Part shown: one piece after another, positions 33,370 through 43,900 of the stretch | How the letters are laid out: every line of letters begins with the position of its first letter | How positions within the stretch are numbered: position 1 is the first letter of the stretch | Assembly (NCBI GenBank): GCA_015069325.1 | Contig: SVIV01000001.1 | Coordinates: 1 to 64,000, forward strand | DNA from: Clostridiales bacterium | GTDB taxonomy: Bacteria; Bacillota; Clostridia; Christensenellales; UBA1242 | Direction of reading: 5' to 3' | DNA length: 64,000 bases | The notes under the pieces: generated by a model | What the model was told of the DNA's origin: nothing | Database searches by the model: none | Seen by the model: only the letters and a program-made list of their open reading frames with translations | Position numbers and translations under genes: made by a program

Positions 33370-33768
33370 ATGGCAACAAAAAAGATTTCGAAGAACACTT
33401 CTTTAACAATCAAAACTAAAGCAAAAAAACAATTAAAGAAAAAGCCGTGGTTAATTGCAATTGTCTTGTTGATTGGGGTGTCAGCGGTAGGTGGATTTTT
33501 TGCGGCAAAAGTTATGACTCAAAATGATAAGTTTGAAATTTTGGGAGAAAAAACAATTTATCTTTCAGTAGGGGAAACTTATCAAGATGAAGGCGCAGTT
33601 GCGGTGTCTTTTGGCAGAGATGTTTCTGTAAATATAAAAAGCGAAAACAATATTGATTATACCACACCAGGAGATTATTACATAAAATACACAATTAAAG
33701 ACATTAGATTTGGGAATGTTTGCAGGTATAGATATATAGTTGTTCAGGGGGTGGATAATGAAGGTTAA
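33370..33768 (+). CDS. Membrane-anchored protein with one DUF5011/Ig-like domain
   Basis: A 132-residue protein. A Lys-rich N-terminus (about 30 residues) precedes one transmembrane segment (PWLIAIVLLIGVSAVGGFFA), then one extracellular Ig-like domain resembling DUF5011. It shows LSVGETYQDEGAVAVSFG, the hallmark YTTPGDYYIKYT and YRYIVV. Such domains are usually repeated within large surface proteins. Here a single copy sits alone on an anchor. The ATG follows AAGGAG. It overlaps the MBL gene by 11 bases, so the two are co-translated and probably work together outside the cell. Confidence 0.75.
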   Translation: MATKKISKNTSLTIKTKAKKQLKKKPWLIAIVLLIGVSAVGGFFAAKVMTQNDKFEILGEKTIYLSVGETYQDEGAVAVSFGRDVSVNIKSENNIDYTTPGDYYIKYTIKDIRFGNVCRYRYIVVQGVDNEG

Positions 33769-34879
33769 ATTTTCGGCGATAGCCCTTTCGTTTGTGATGA
33801 TTATTTTAGGTTTTGTAGGTGGATTTGCATACAACATTTTTGCATACAATGTTCCACAGACAGATGTTTATGTAAGTGGCGACTTATCAATACATTTTTT
33901 AGAACTAGGCAATAAATATTGTGGGGATAGCATTTTTATTCAATGTGGAGAAACTGATATTTTAGTTGATGCGGGGTCAGAAAATTCATCGGCTTCGGCA
34001 ATTATCAATTATGTTGATCAATTTGTTGATGATAATACTCTAGAATACGTTTTTGTTACGCACGCAGATACAGATCATATTGCAGCGCTTTATTCTACAG
34101 GCGAAAGAGAAGGTATTTTTGAGCACTATCAGGTTGAAACAATAATTGATTTTCCACTCACTAATAAGGAAAATAAAAGCACAACAAATTATGGCAAATA
34201 TATTAAATATCGTGATTTGGAAGTTCAAGCAGGTGCAGTGAGATATAGCGCACTTGAATGTTTCAACAATGAGAAGGGGGCAAAGCGCAATATTGAAATT
34301 TCAAGTGGCGTTGAAATTGAAATTTTGTATAACTACTATTACGAAAAACCTACAAGTGATGAAAACAACTATTCAGTTTGTTTTATGATAAATCAAGGGG
34401 ATAATCACTTTTTATTCACAGGGGACTTGGAAAAATCGGGAGAAGAAAAACTAGTTAAATATTATGATGATAATTTCGGTGGTCTTCCTAAATGCGTCCT
34501 TTATAAAGCGGGACATCACGGAAGTAAAACTTCATCAACGCTAGACCTTTTACAAGCGATAGATCCAGATTATGTGGTGGTATGTTGCTGTGCCGGATCA
34601 AGTCAACATACAGACAACAAAGAAAATCAGTTTCCAACTCAAACTATGATTAATAACATCGCGCCATATACCGATCAGGTGTATATTACAACTGTTGTGG
34701 ATAACTATGTGGATAAAGATGATTGGTCAAGTCAAGGAACTGTTAAGTCAATGAACGGAACGATTGTGTTTACGTCAAATAAAGGCAATATTACTGTTGA
34801 TTGTAGCAATAACAATTTGATTTTAAAAGAAACAGAATGGTTTAAGGCCAATAGAATTATGCCTGATGCTTGGAAGTGA
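33758..34879 (+). CDS. Extracytoplasmic MBL-fold hydrolase, ComEC-like
   Basis: A 373-residue protein with an N-terminal membrane anchor (IALSFVMIILGFVGGFAYNIF) and an exported metallo-beta-lactamase-fold domain like the C-terminal domain of ComEC. Metal ligands are in THADTDHIA, FLFTGDLEKSGEEKL and YKAGHHGSKTSST, and a late His is in GSSQHTDNKEN. No competence-type channel is present, so it is a free-standing relative. Some such proteins are nucleases or phosphodiesterases, others are untested. The start at 33758 follows AGGGGG. The frame is also open to 33740. Translation is coupled to the Ig-like anchor protein upstream. Confidence 0.8.
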   Translation: MKVKFSAIALSFVMIILGFVGGFAYNIFAYNVPQTDVYVSGDLSIHFLELGNKYCGDSIFIQCGETDILVDAGSENSSASAIINYVDQFVDDNTLEYVFVTHADTDHIAALYSTGEREGIFEHYQVETIIDFPLTNKENKSTTNYGKYIKYRDLEVQAGAVRYSALECFNNEKGAKRNIEISSGVEIEILYNYYYEKPTSDENNYSVCFMINQGDNHFLFTGDLEKSGEEKLVKYYDDNFGGLPKCVLYKAGHHGSKTSSTLDLLQAIDPDYVVVCCCAGSSQHTDNKENQFPTQTMINNIAPYTDQVYITTVVDNYVDKDDWSSQGTVKSMNGTIVFTSNKGNITVDCSNNNLILKETEWFKANRIMPDAWK

Positions 34880-34915
34880 TTTTTGTAAAAAAATGCAAAA
34901 TTTTGTAAAATACAC

Positions 34916-34944
34916 TTGAAAAACACTGTCTTTTGTAGTATAAT
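34916..34944 (+). promoter_or_regulatory. Promoter of the Spo0A-C gene
   Basis: TTGAAA at 34916-34921, 17-base spacer, TATAAT at 34939-34944. The start site near 34951 leaves a ~14-base leader with GGAG. Confidence 0.85.
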
Positions 34945-34964
34945 TATGTTTATTGGAGAGTGTT

Positions 34965-35369
34965 ATGGATGAAAGTGAGATTGTGCAAAGTATAACTGAA
35001 GTGCTTATGTCATTTAAATTTCAAACGGATATTAATGGATTTGAATATTTGCGTAGTGCGATTTTGCTGTGTTATCAAGACGAAGAATTAAAAAACAATA
35101 TATCAAAAAAAGTTTATCCAATGGTTGCAGAAATGCACAATTCAAATGCACAAACAGTTGAAAGGGGAATGCGAACTGCGATTGAAAATTGTTACAATTC
35201 TGGCGGACTATTAGAGATAAATGAAGTTTTTGGTTTGATTGTTTATAAAAATGATTTCAAGTGGACTAATGGAGAAATGATTTCGCTTTTTGTGGAAATT
35301 TTAAAAATAAAAGAAAAACGGCAACTATTAAATGAAAAATTGCTATTATTGAAGGGTGAGATAAAATAA
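34965..35369 (+). CDS. Stand-alone Spo0A C-terminal (effector) domain protein
   Basis: A 134-residue protein that aligns by eye with the DNA-binding domain of the sporulation master regulator Spo0A. SITEVLMSFKFQTDINGFEYLRSAILLCYQD parallels the Spo0A opening, and KVYPMVAEMHNSNAQTVERGMRTAIE parallels [25 protein letters not shown], including the recognition-helix VER-x-x-R-x-AIE. INEVFG and a C-terminal helix also match. There is no receiver domain, so phosphorelay control is not possible in this protein. A C-terminal Lys/Glu helix of about 25 residues extends past the usual end. It is transcribed alone from a strong promoter and is likely a constitutive or competing transcription factor at 0A-box-like sites. 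TTG at 34953 is an alternative start, but the ATG is better spaced to GGAG. Confidence 0.75.
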   Translation: MDESEIVQSITEVLMSFKFQTDINGFEYLRSAILLCYQDEELKNNISKKVYPMVAEMHNSNAQTVERGMRTAIENCYNSGGLLEINEVFGLIVYKNDFKWTNGEMISLFVEILKIKEKRQLLNEKLLLLKGEIK

Positions 35370-35370
35370 A

Positions 35371-35396
35371 AAACAGCAAGTTTAATGCTGTTTTTT
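35371..35396. terminator. Bidirectional terminator
   Basis: Stem AACAGCA (35372-35378) with TGCTGTT (35386-35392), flanked by A- and T-runs, between convergent genes. Confidence 0.85.
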
Positions 35397-36213
35397 ATTT
35401 GAGCCAAGTAGGTTTGCTTTTAAAGTTTTTGCCGTTTAAATATTCTAGTGGGACTTTTAGTCCTTGAAGGGTTAGGCTATGGCTGTGAAGTCGTTGATTT
35501 TTTTCTTTGAATTTTTTGTTATCTTCGTTTTTGCCATATTTTCCGTCGCCTATAATGGCGTTTCCTAAATAAGCAAGAGAAGCCCTTATTTGATGGGTTT
35601 TACCTGTGATAAGAGAGCATTCAATAATGCTTGAAGATGGGTTTGATGATATAGTGTTAAAAATAGTAATAATTTCAACACTCCCCTTGACTTTCTTTTC
35701 GTAAATTTTGACTAAAGATTGTTTAGCATCTTTTAGGAGATAGGCTTTAAAGGTAAAATTTTTATAATTTGTTTTTCCCACAACTTCAGCATAATATTTT
35801 TTGATGATTGAGTGAGATTTAAAGGCTTCAGTTAATGCAATTTCGGATAGTTTGTTTTTTGCAAGAATAACAATTCCCGTTGTATTGCGATCTAATCGGT
35901 GGACGGCAATTCCCTTTGTTAATTTTTCAAGTTCTCCTTCAACTTCAACACCCGCAGATTTGTCAATTACAATAACATTATCGTCTTGATAAATTTCTTT
36001 AAATTTTTGCACATTTGATATCCCGTCGGGAGTAAAAAAGAATGTGAGTTCATCACCAACTGATAATGGTAGATTATCCTTTATTTTTTGGTCGTAAAGA
36101 CGAACGTCTTTATTGCGTAACATTTTATTTGCGTAATTGTATGAAAAGCCATATTCTGTTAATGCGTTCAATACGTTGGTCTCTTTATTTATTATAATTT
36201 TATCTTTTTCCAT
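35395..36213 (-). CDS. RluA-family pseudouridine synthase
   Basis: A 272-residue rRNA or tRNA pseudouridine synthase. An N-terminal S4-like RNA-binding region (NVLNALTEYGFSYNYANKMLRNKDVRLYDQ, about residues 13-42) precedes the catalytic domain, with AVHRLDRNTTGIVILAKN holding the catalytic Asp near residue 112. Family segments KTHQIRASLAYLGNAIIGDGKYG and LHSHSL follow. The exact target uridine cannot be deduced. No SD precedes the ATG. TAAAAT at 36220-36225 ends 7 bases before it, so the transcript may be leaderless. Confidence 0.9.
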   Translation of the reverse strand: MEKDKIIINKETNVLNALTEYGFSYNYANKMLRNKDVRLYDQKIKDNLPLSVGDELTFFFTPDGISNVQKFKEIYQDDNVIVIDKSAGVEVEGELEKLTKGIAVHRLDRNTTGIVILAKNKLSEIALTEAFKSHSIIKKYYAEVVGKTNYKNFTFKAYLLKDAKQSLVKIYEKKVKGSVEIITIFNTISSNPSSSIIECSLITGKTHQIRASLAYLGNAIIGDGKYGKNEDNKKFKEKNQRLHSHSLTLQGLKVPLEYLNGKNFKSKPTWLK

Positions 36214-36294
36214 AAGTATATTTTACAGTATTTAACAAAAAAAATCTATCATTTTTCTAAAAGATTTTTCATATCTTTAATTTAGGGAGAGTTT

Positions 36295-36546
36295 ATGATG
36301 GAAATTTTGCATTTGGAAGGTGAATTTTTGACTATAAAGGGGGCCACAAAAGTGATTTCAAGCACAAGTTCGCAGGCTGTAGTTGAAAGCGGAGAAAAAG
36401 TTTATGTGATAGTGGGGAACGAAATTGAAGTGAAGAAGTTGAATTTAGAAGAAGGAGAAGTCGCTTTCTCGGGAAAGTTTTCTATGATAAAGATAGGGCA
36501 ATCTCAAGGCAAAAAACAACCATTTTTAAAAAGGATTTTTAAATAG
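36295..36546 (+). CDS. yabP: YabP-family sporulation protein
   Basis: An 83-residue protein of the YabP/YqfC family. The pattern ILHLEGEFLTIKGATKVISST, EKVYVIVGNEIEVKKLNLEEGEVAFSGKF matches the small all-beta family needed for spore-coat or cortex formation. It is followed by yabQ with no gap and then a DivIC-like gene, the same order as yabP-yabQ-divIC in Bacillus. The frame has two adjacent ATGs (36295, 36298) behind GGGAGAG. I use the first. Confidence 0.75.
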   Translation: MMEILHLEGEFLTIKGATKVISSTSSQAVVESGEKVYVIVGNEIEVKKLNLEEGEVAFSGKFSMIKIGQSQGKKQPFLKRIFK

Positions 36547-36915
36547 GTGCAACTTCTTTATCAGTCGCAAAATCAACCTTTAATAATTGTTATGATTTCT
36601 CTTGCAGGAGTCGTAAGTGGTTTTCTTTTTGATTTCGCCAGAATTCTTACTTTGTTTTTTGGTAAAGGAAAGATTGCTAAGCATTTTTTTGATTTTTGCG
36701 CAACAGCTGTTTCAGTTTTAGTTTTGTTTTTGACCAATTTGCATTTTAATTATGGGCGGTTTAGATTATATGTTTTATTAATATTTATCATTTGCTTTGC
36801 ATTACAACGATTTTTTATCTCATTTTTATGGACAAAGCTATTAAAAAAGTGGTATAGTAATATTATGCAAAGGAGAAATGAAAGTGGAAAAAGAAAAAAA
36901 ATCGAAAATGATTAA
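36547..36915 (+). CDS. yabQ: YabQ-like spore cortex membrane protein
   Basis: A 122-residue membrane protein with three hydrophobic segments (ISLAGVVSGFLFDFARIL, ATAVSVLVLFLTNLHF, LYVLLIFIICFALQRFF), in the position and layout of YabQ, needed for spore cortex synthesis in Bacillus. It starts with GTG directly after the yabP stop and ends in a basic tail overlapping the next gene by 38 bases. Sequence conservation in this family is low, so the call leans on gene order. Confidence 0.7.
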   Translation: MQLLYQSQNQPLIIVMISLAGVVSGFLFDFARILTLFFGKGKIAKHFFDFCATAVSVLVLFLTNLHFNYGRFRLYVLLIFIICFALQRFFISFLWTKLLKKWYSNIMQRRNESGKRKKIEND

Positions 36916-37075
36916 TGTGTCTTTATGGATATTGTTGGCAGTAGTTATTCTTTTTGTTATTGTTTCATCAAGCCTTATAAAGTCGAAAGAAGATTACCTT
37001 AATGATTTGACTCAAAAAAATGAAGAAATTGAAGATAAACTAAATGAAGAGCAGGCGCAAGAATTAAAAATCTAA
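36878..37075 (+). CDS. Short DivIC/FtsL-like septum protein
   Basis: A 65-residue protein (63 if the better-spaced GTG at 36884 is used). A Lys-rich N-terminus is followed by one transmembrane helix (VSLWILLAVVILFVIVSSSLI) and about 30 residues of Glu/Lys-rich coiled coil. Topology and position after yabQ match DivIC, but DivIC is normally 100-130 residues with a folded tail after the coil, which is absent here. It is either a minimal variant or a truncated gene. AAAGGAG precedes it. Confidence 0.6.
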   Translation: MKVEKEKKSKMINVSLWILLAVVILFVIVSSSLIKSKEDYLNDLTQKNEEIEDKLNEEQAQELKI

Positions 37076-37103
37076 ATTTTTTTAAAAAACTTTGAAAAAA
37101 TCA

Positions 37104-37132
37104 TTGACAAATAAATTTTCATTTGCTATTAT
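37104..37132 (+). promoter_or_regulatory. Promoter of tRNA-Asn
   Basis: TTGACA at 37104-37109, 17-base spacer, TATTAT at 37127-37132. Confidence 0.8.
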
Positions 37133-37161
37133 TATATTGCAATCGTTGATTGCATCGATAT

Positions 37162-37236
37162 TCCCCAGTAGCTCAGTGGTGGAGCGCTCGGCTGTTAACC
37201 GATAGGTCGTAGGTTCGAATCCTACCTGGGGAGCCA
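37162..37236 (+). tRNA. tRNA-Asn (anticodon GUU)
   Basis: Acceptor TCCCCAG (37162-37168) pairs with CTGGGGA (37226-37232). The D-arm has AGCTCAGTGGTGGAGC, the anticodon loop is CTGTTAA, the T-loop is GGTTCGAATCC, the discriminator is G and CCA is encoded (37234-37236). Confidence 0.97.
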
Positions 37237-37237
37237 T

Positions 37238-37275
37238 AACTTAGTGTCAGAAGGCATTAAGTTTTTTTTATTTTG
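37238..37275 (+). terminator. Terminator after tRNA-Asn
   Basis: AACTTA pairs with TAAGTT across an imperfect hairpin, followed by a long T-run. Confidence 0.65.
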
Positions 37276-37356
37276 TAGTGGCTAGTCAGATGCGTATTGC
37301 GAGAGCAATGCTAACTATAACAAAGAGACCATCTCGTAAGCTGTGGTCTTTTTTTT
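37276..37356 (+). ncRNA. Possible small RNA with two hairpins and a terminator
   Basis: After the tRNA terminator there is a TTGC-GAGA-GCAA stem with a GNRA loop (about 37298-37309). A second stem AGACCA/TGGTCT with an 11-12 base loop is followed by T8 (ending about 37356). No open frame is present. It may be a small RNA or only a backup terminator with relic sequence. No promoter is evident. Confidence 0.35.
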
Positions 37357-37929
37357 GTTTTTTAGTTGAGCAATTTAATATAAGATAAATTCGGAGCGAC
37401 TGTGTTTTTGGCACAACTGTGTTTTGGATGAAAATTTGTTTGTAAAAATAGCATTAGTAAAATAAAGAAAGGAATAGGCATTTATTTGTAGGTATTATTG
37501 TGTTGATATTTATAAAAATAAAATTTAAATATTAGAAAATAAAATAAGAAAATATTAAAAATTAAAAATAATAATAAAAAATCAATATTTTAATTAAAAT
37601 TTTATTATTTTTTTTGCAAATTATATAATTTAAAAAGGATTTTTTTTAATTCTTTTTATTTTTTATTGTAAAAATATTATTTAATTGCGGTTATATTTAT
37701 GTGGTTTTGTCTAGGAAATAAATAAAGCAATAATGTTTCATATAAAAAATATTAAATTTATTAAAAAATATTAATTAGACAAAAATAATTAATTAAAACT
37801 CAATGTAAAATATTTATTATGTATTTATATATTATAAAAATATTTTTTTATTTATTAAAATAAATATAAAAAATCGTTTGCTTGAAAAATAAAAAAATGT
37901 TAATATGATAATAATAAATAAAGGGGTTT
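37357..37929. other. Very AT-rich intergenic stretch
   Basis: About 570 bases with almost no G or C from 37500 onward, with long A- and T-runs and TATTTA/AAATAT words. I see no gene, tRNA or clear terminator. It lies upstream of the 9.9-kb lipoprotein gene and probably contains its promoter. Curved or easily melted DNA is likely. Confidence 0.6.
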
Positions 37930-37932
37930 GTG

Positions 37933-40900
37933 ATGAAGAAAAAATATTTATTAGGAATTTTATTTTCGGTTTTTTCAATAGTCTTTGTTTCTGCCTGCAA
38001 TAGTCCATCTAATATTAAAGCCAATTTTAAGCAAGAAGAATATACTTTGTCTGTTGACGGCAGTATAAATTTTTTTGATGAATTTAGTGCAAGTGGAATA
38101 AATACTGACACAATAACACTTGAATCTTCAAATGAAAATATCTTAAGAAAAGAAGAAGACTCTTTTATTGCGAAAAATTCAGGTTGGGCTTATGTTATTG
38201 CAAGAAGTGGAAACAATATCCTTGCACAAGCGAAAGTCAATGTCCGATACAAATTTTCTTCTCCGCAAAATATTTCCATTTCAAACGAAGGTGTCTTGAC
38301 TTGGGATCATTCATATGTTACAAACTCAGAAAATGGGCAAACAATAAACGCACAAAAGTATTCTTTAAGTTATGGTTTGGTTCAAGAAGATACAACTGTA
38401 GCATATACAACAGCCCCAGTTATTACAACAAACTCTTACGCATTGCCTACTGACATCAAAGGCAACTATAAAATAAAACTTCAAGCAATTTCAACCAACA
38501 ATTTATATGAAAATTCTGATATTATAGAAAACGAAGTAAATTATGGTGTAATGGGAAAACTTGAAAATATTATAGTTGAAAATTCATTGTCAGGCGGAGT
38601 TGTCAAAATTGCTTGGACGAAAAAGGCAAATGCTAAATACGATATTTTTGTTGAAGGATTTTTGGCCGAAGACGTTCCGGTTGCCGATGATGCAGGTCTC
38701 AGCACATTTTCATATGATTTTTCTCCATATGAAAACGATGACAATATAAGATTAGATTTTGTTGCTAAGCCACAGTTGACAGGAAGTTCAATGCCGACCA
38801 CTACGACAATTTATTTGAAAAGGGTTGCAAAACCAAGTATAAATTATTCTAATACAAATGGACAAATTTCTTTGTCTTCAGTTTCCAATACCAAGGGATA
38901 TGTTTTGCAAGATGTAAACGATGTTTCTAATATAATAGATTTAGGCAAGAAAACTACATCATCGCTTGAAGATAAACAAGAAGGCGCATACACTCTGAAA
39001 GCATTGGCAATAGGGATGGGAAAAAGTGGGACAAATTATTACATCAATGGATTGTATTCTAGTCCAATTACGGTTTATAAGCTTGCAAAGCCTGTAGTTG
39101 AATATAAAATGACTGAAAATGGAGTTTTGATTAGCATCACGCCTACTGATATAGCAACAAAGTATAAAATTACTTATGGTGCAGAAACGGCAACGGCAAC
39201 TGATGCGGATATTAATTCCGAGACTCAAAAGATTGAGAAAACAATTTCTTTATCAGCTGCAAATGCTGGCTTAGTGGAAATTTCAATTCAAGCGTTTCCA
39301 CAAACTGGGGCAACCGTAAATGTTGGTGGAGAAAATTTTACAGAAAAAATTTTAAAGTCAGACGTTGAATCTTTCGCAGTTTATAAAACAGCGTCCATTA
39401 GAAACTTAGAACATTCTATTTCAGGCAAGAAATCAACAACCACATTTAATTTTAATAAGATTAGCAATGTTGAGCATAAGTTTGAGCTTTTCATAAATGA
39501 CAATTTAATTTCAAATAGTTTTGAGCATACTGGCAGTATTGTAAGGTTTGTGGTTGATGATCTTTCAAAAATAGCGTCTTTAGGCAATAAATATACTTTT
39601 AAAGTTAAGGCATATTTAACCGATGCATATGGTGAGATTATTTCAACTACTGCTACTGAAGAAAAAATAATTTCAATTTTAGGTGTGGCAACAAAATCGG
39701 AAAGTCAAACAAATGGCTATTTCTCTTGGAACAGCATAAATGGTGCAAAGTATTTATATGAAGTATATGAAACAAATGCATCTGGAACAATTTTAAATCA
39801 AACACCTGTTCAAACAAGCACGATAACTGGCACAACAATTGCCACAAAACTTGAGTGTGGATATTATAAAATAAGGGTATATTCAATAGGTAATAATAGA
39901 GATTTGTTGGACGCTCATTTTGAAGATGCTAGCAAATACCTTGAAATGGATTTCTTTGTAACAGAAAAAATCGCCACTCCAACAGTTGTATTTATCCCAG
40001 GCGGAGAAAACAATCAACTTGAAATCACAAGCACCGAGTATGCAAAAAAATACCAAGTTTCTGTAAATCGAATAATTGATGGTGTTGGCGTAATTGCAGC
40101 AGATGGATCGGGGACATATATTTTTAACAATAATTTTACTGCGGTAGGCACTTATAATGTCGAAGTAGTTGTTGATTGTGGTGATTGTCCAGAAGGTAAG
40201 GAAATTCATCTTCCTTCAGATAGTGCAAGTTTAACAGTTACTCGTATTGCAAGCGCAGCTTATGATGAAGTTGGAGATACTAATGACGGTGTAAAACTAA
40301 TTAAAAACTCATATGGGCAAATTACAGGTCAACAATTGGTTGTCAAAAAAGCGGATTATTTAAAACAACTTGAAGCAAAAAGGGGAGAAACAACACTTGC
40401 CACAACTACTAATGGAGAATATTTTATAATTGATATGACTTCAAATGAGTTTGGAAGCAACTATACAATCACCCTTACAAACATTGCTCAAGATGCGGTT
40501 GAATCAAATTATTATTTAAATTCAGCAACAACAAGCTATTCATTTGCTAAAGTTCAAACTCCAACAAATCTTTCATATAATAATGGAATTTTATCATTTG
40601 AATGTAATGACAATAAAATAGAATCAATTTATCTTTATATTACAACTTATAAAAATGATTTGGCGGGATATTGTTATATATTAGAACTGACAGAAGGAAT
40701 TGGAGCTGGCACGACTCAAATAGATTTGCAAACTGCAATTAATGACGCAATAGAAGATAATGATTATTTCAAAAATGCTTATGACTCTATGGATTACTTA
40801 AAGGTAACAATGCAATCAGTAGCAAATACTTTATCAGGTGGCGTGCATTATTTGCCTTCTACTGTTAGTGCAGGTATAGAAATATCTGACCTTTCGCCTG

Positions 40901-43900
40901 TTTCATTGGCATTTGATCAAGCATCAGAAACACTTTCTTGGACAACAATTGAAGATGGACTATATGATATTTATATCAATGGAACAAAAGTGATGCAAAA
41001 TCAAGCAAATACATCAATTGCTCTTGCGGAAATCACAGGCTTTGATAAGACCATATTGCAAGAAATTACAGTTGTGGCAAAACATTCAAAATATTTTAAT
41101 GCAAAACAATCTAATTCAATTAAAATCAAACAGCTATCTTGTCCAACGTCGGTGAGCATAGAAAAAGACGGCGAGAAGTTTAATTTAAATATTAATTTCA
41201 GTGCAAACAATGCAATAAGTAAAGTTCAAATAGATGCAACTGATTGCACTTATACAAAAGGAAATAATTTTGCAACAAGCGAAATTACTAGTGCGGGCAA
41301 AAAAGAAATTCTGTTGATTGCCGGTGAAGAAGCTGTTGACGGTGTGTATTATTTAGATAGTAGTAAGGTTGAATTTACGCTTCAAACAATTGGAAATATC
41401 GTGCTTACTCAAGAAGCAGATACAATCAAGTGGAATAATCCAAGTGATAATATTATGAGATATAATTCATTGAATCCATATAATGTTATCTTGACTCTTG
41501 TTGACACAGATGGCTCTATAACAAAGAGTGAAATTTGGACAAAAGAAGAGAAATACATTAGTTTAATGGAGTTAGAAGAATTGTTTGGTGTAGATTTTAA
41601 TGATGAAACAAAAGATTTTACTCTTTACGCACAAGCAGTATTTAACTTATCTTATTCACTAAACTTGACGGTTTCAGGAGCAATAGGGTTATTTGAAGAT
41701 AGCGCAGTATCAAACGTTATCACGTTATATAAATTGCAAAGCATTACAGGTGTAAATTATACAGCAAAAGATTCTTCGTTAATAACAAATGACGAAGTGG
41801 CAAAGAAAATGAATGGCAATGTGGAATTCTCATTTGCTGACAAGTGGAGTTCGCTTGATAATGTAAACTTTATAATTACAATAGGCGATACACCTTTTAC
41901 AGTGCCTGCAAGAAATGCAAGTATCACTGGCTTATATTCTGTGAAACTTGAAGGAAGCACTTGGAAGATATCAATTCCTGTGCAACTATTCAGCACAAAA
42001 ACTGTAGAAATTAAATTACAGGTTTCAAGAACTGGCAGTTTGACTTCAGATGAATCGACTTTAACTGTTGCAAGGCTTGACAAAGTGGCAGAGATGAATC
42101 TTTCTCAAGAAGGAGTATTGACAGTTACGGATAGTCAAGTTGGCGTAAAATATGCCTTGACAATAAATCACGCAGATGGCAAGAAAACTCAAGTTTTTGA
42201 TAAAGATGAAATTTCTGCAATTGATATTACTACAGGCCATTGGCTTGGAGCCTTTGGTGCGGGAGATTATACTATTTTGGTTGTTGCTTATGACGAAGAA
42301 GGAAATGTTCTTCCATCAATTCAAGCATTAGAATATAAATCTCATCAGTATGAAGGAATTAAAAATATAGATATTGATGAAGAAGGAAGAATTATTTTAA
42401 CAGTAGGTGCTGACAGTTATACAAATGCTGTATTTACTGCAAAAACAACCGTTGAAGGAAAAACATATACAAAAACATTTGTTCCAACACTTATGGGTAA
42501 TACTGGTGATGGAGCAGAATATATGTATTACATCTCAATGAAAGATGCAGTTGATCTTTTTGAAGCAGAACTTCTTGCAGATGGAATAGATGTTTATCGT
42601 GGTTATGAATTTTCATTCACTGTTCGCGATGAAGACGGAATAAATACCGCTTGGAAAACAATTTCATTTGTATTCAGTGGAGATTATGACACTCAAGATC
42701 TCACACCAGAATTCAAGCGTGCAGGATTAGATGAAGACTACATTGTGTTTACTATGAGTGAAATGGTTGAGACAAGTTCAATTTATACTAAATATATTGC
42801 TTCTTACACAACAACCGATGAAGAAGGCAATCAGGTTATTGCAAATCGAGAAAAAGAAGTTTCTTATTCTACAATCGGAATTCCACTTTCAACAATTCAA
42901 GGTTATTGGATTGAAGGGGAAAATGGCGGAAGATTTTCAAAAACAAACAATTCAAGTGGCTCAGAAGTTGCAAAAGCTTGTTATGCGGTGAAACTTAACG
43001 ATGTTCTGGCTGACTTGGAATGCGGTCAATATACAATCAAAACATATAGGACCGCTATTGATGGTGAAGGCAATTATATTCAATATTCAACATTTACTCT
43101 CACCGGCTATAAACTTTGCACAGTCAAAGACTCTGATGAAGAAGGAGAAGTAAGTCTCAACGTTTCAAACGGATATCTTCTTGAATGGCAAAAAGATAAT
43201 AAAGATTTAAGTGAGAAAGCACAGCAAGAAAACGCTTATTATGTTGTCGTTACTGACGGCGAAAACACAAAGAAATTCTTGACAAATGTTTTAGTTTATG
43301 ATCTGCGCACTTGCGGACTTGAAATCAACAAAGAATATCAAGTGAGTGTGGTTGCATTAAGCACAGACTCAACAGTTATTGCATCAAACGAATCAAGAAG
43401 TATTACTATTAGTCAATATGGGAAGCCAAGCAATCCAACGGTTGAACAAGGTGTGTTGGGATTTGATTTAAGTGCAACTCAAAGCGAAAGCGGAACTCTT
43501 TTTGGAGACATCGCTCTCAGCGGCAGTGCAGAAAACTATCAACAAACTATTACAGAGACTGAAATTTATAGCAGTCCATTCAGTTTCAATATCGAAAATA
43601 TAGCAAAAGAAAAAATTAGAATTAAATTTACAACAATCACTGCACAGAACGCAGAAGGAAAGGCGTATTATATTACAGTAAAAGCGATTGACTTATTATT
43701 GGATTATGAAGTAGATGGGAAGTCTTACTTTACCCTTCTTGAAGAATATAAGGCAACAATTACTGATGAAAAAACCAGCGCAATGATTGAAAGCATTTTG
43801 GCTTCAAGGCGTGGCCTTGGCACAGACGAGTATTTGTTTGATGATGAAGGGACTATAATTCCTATGGGATTATACGAAGTATCATTTGTTCAAGTTATCA

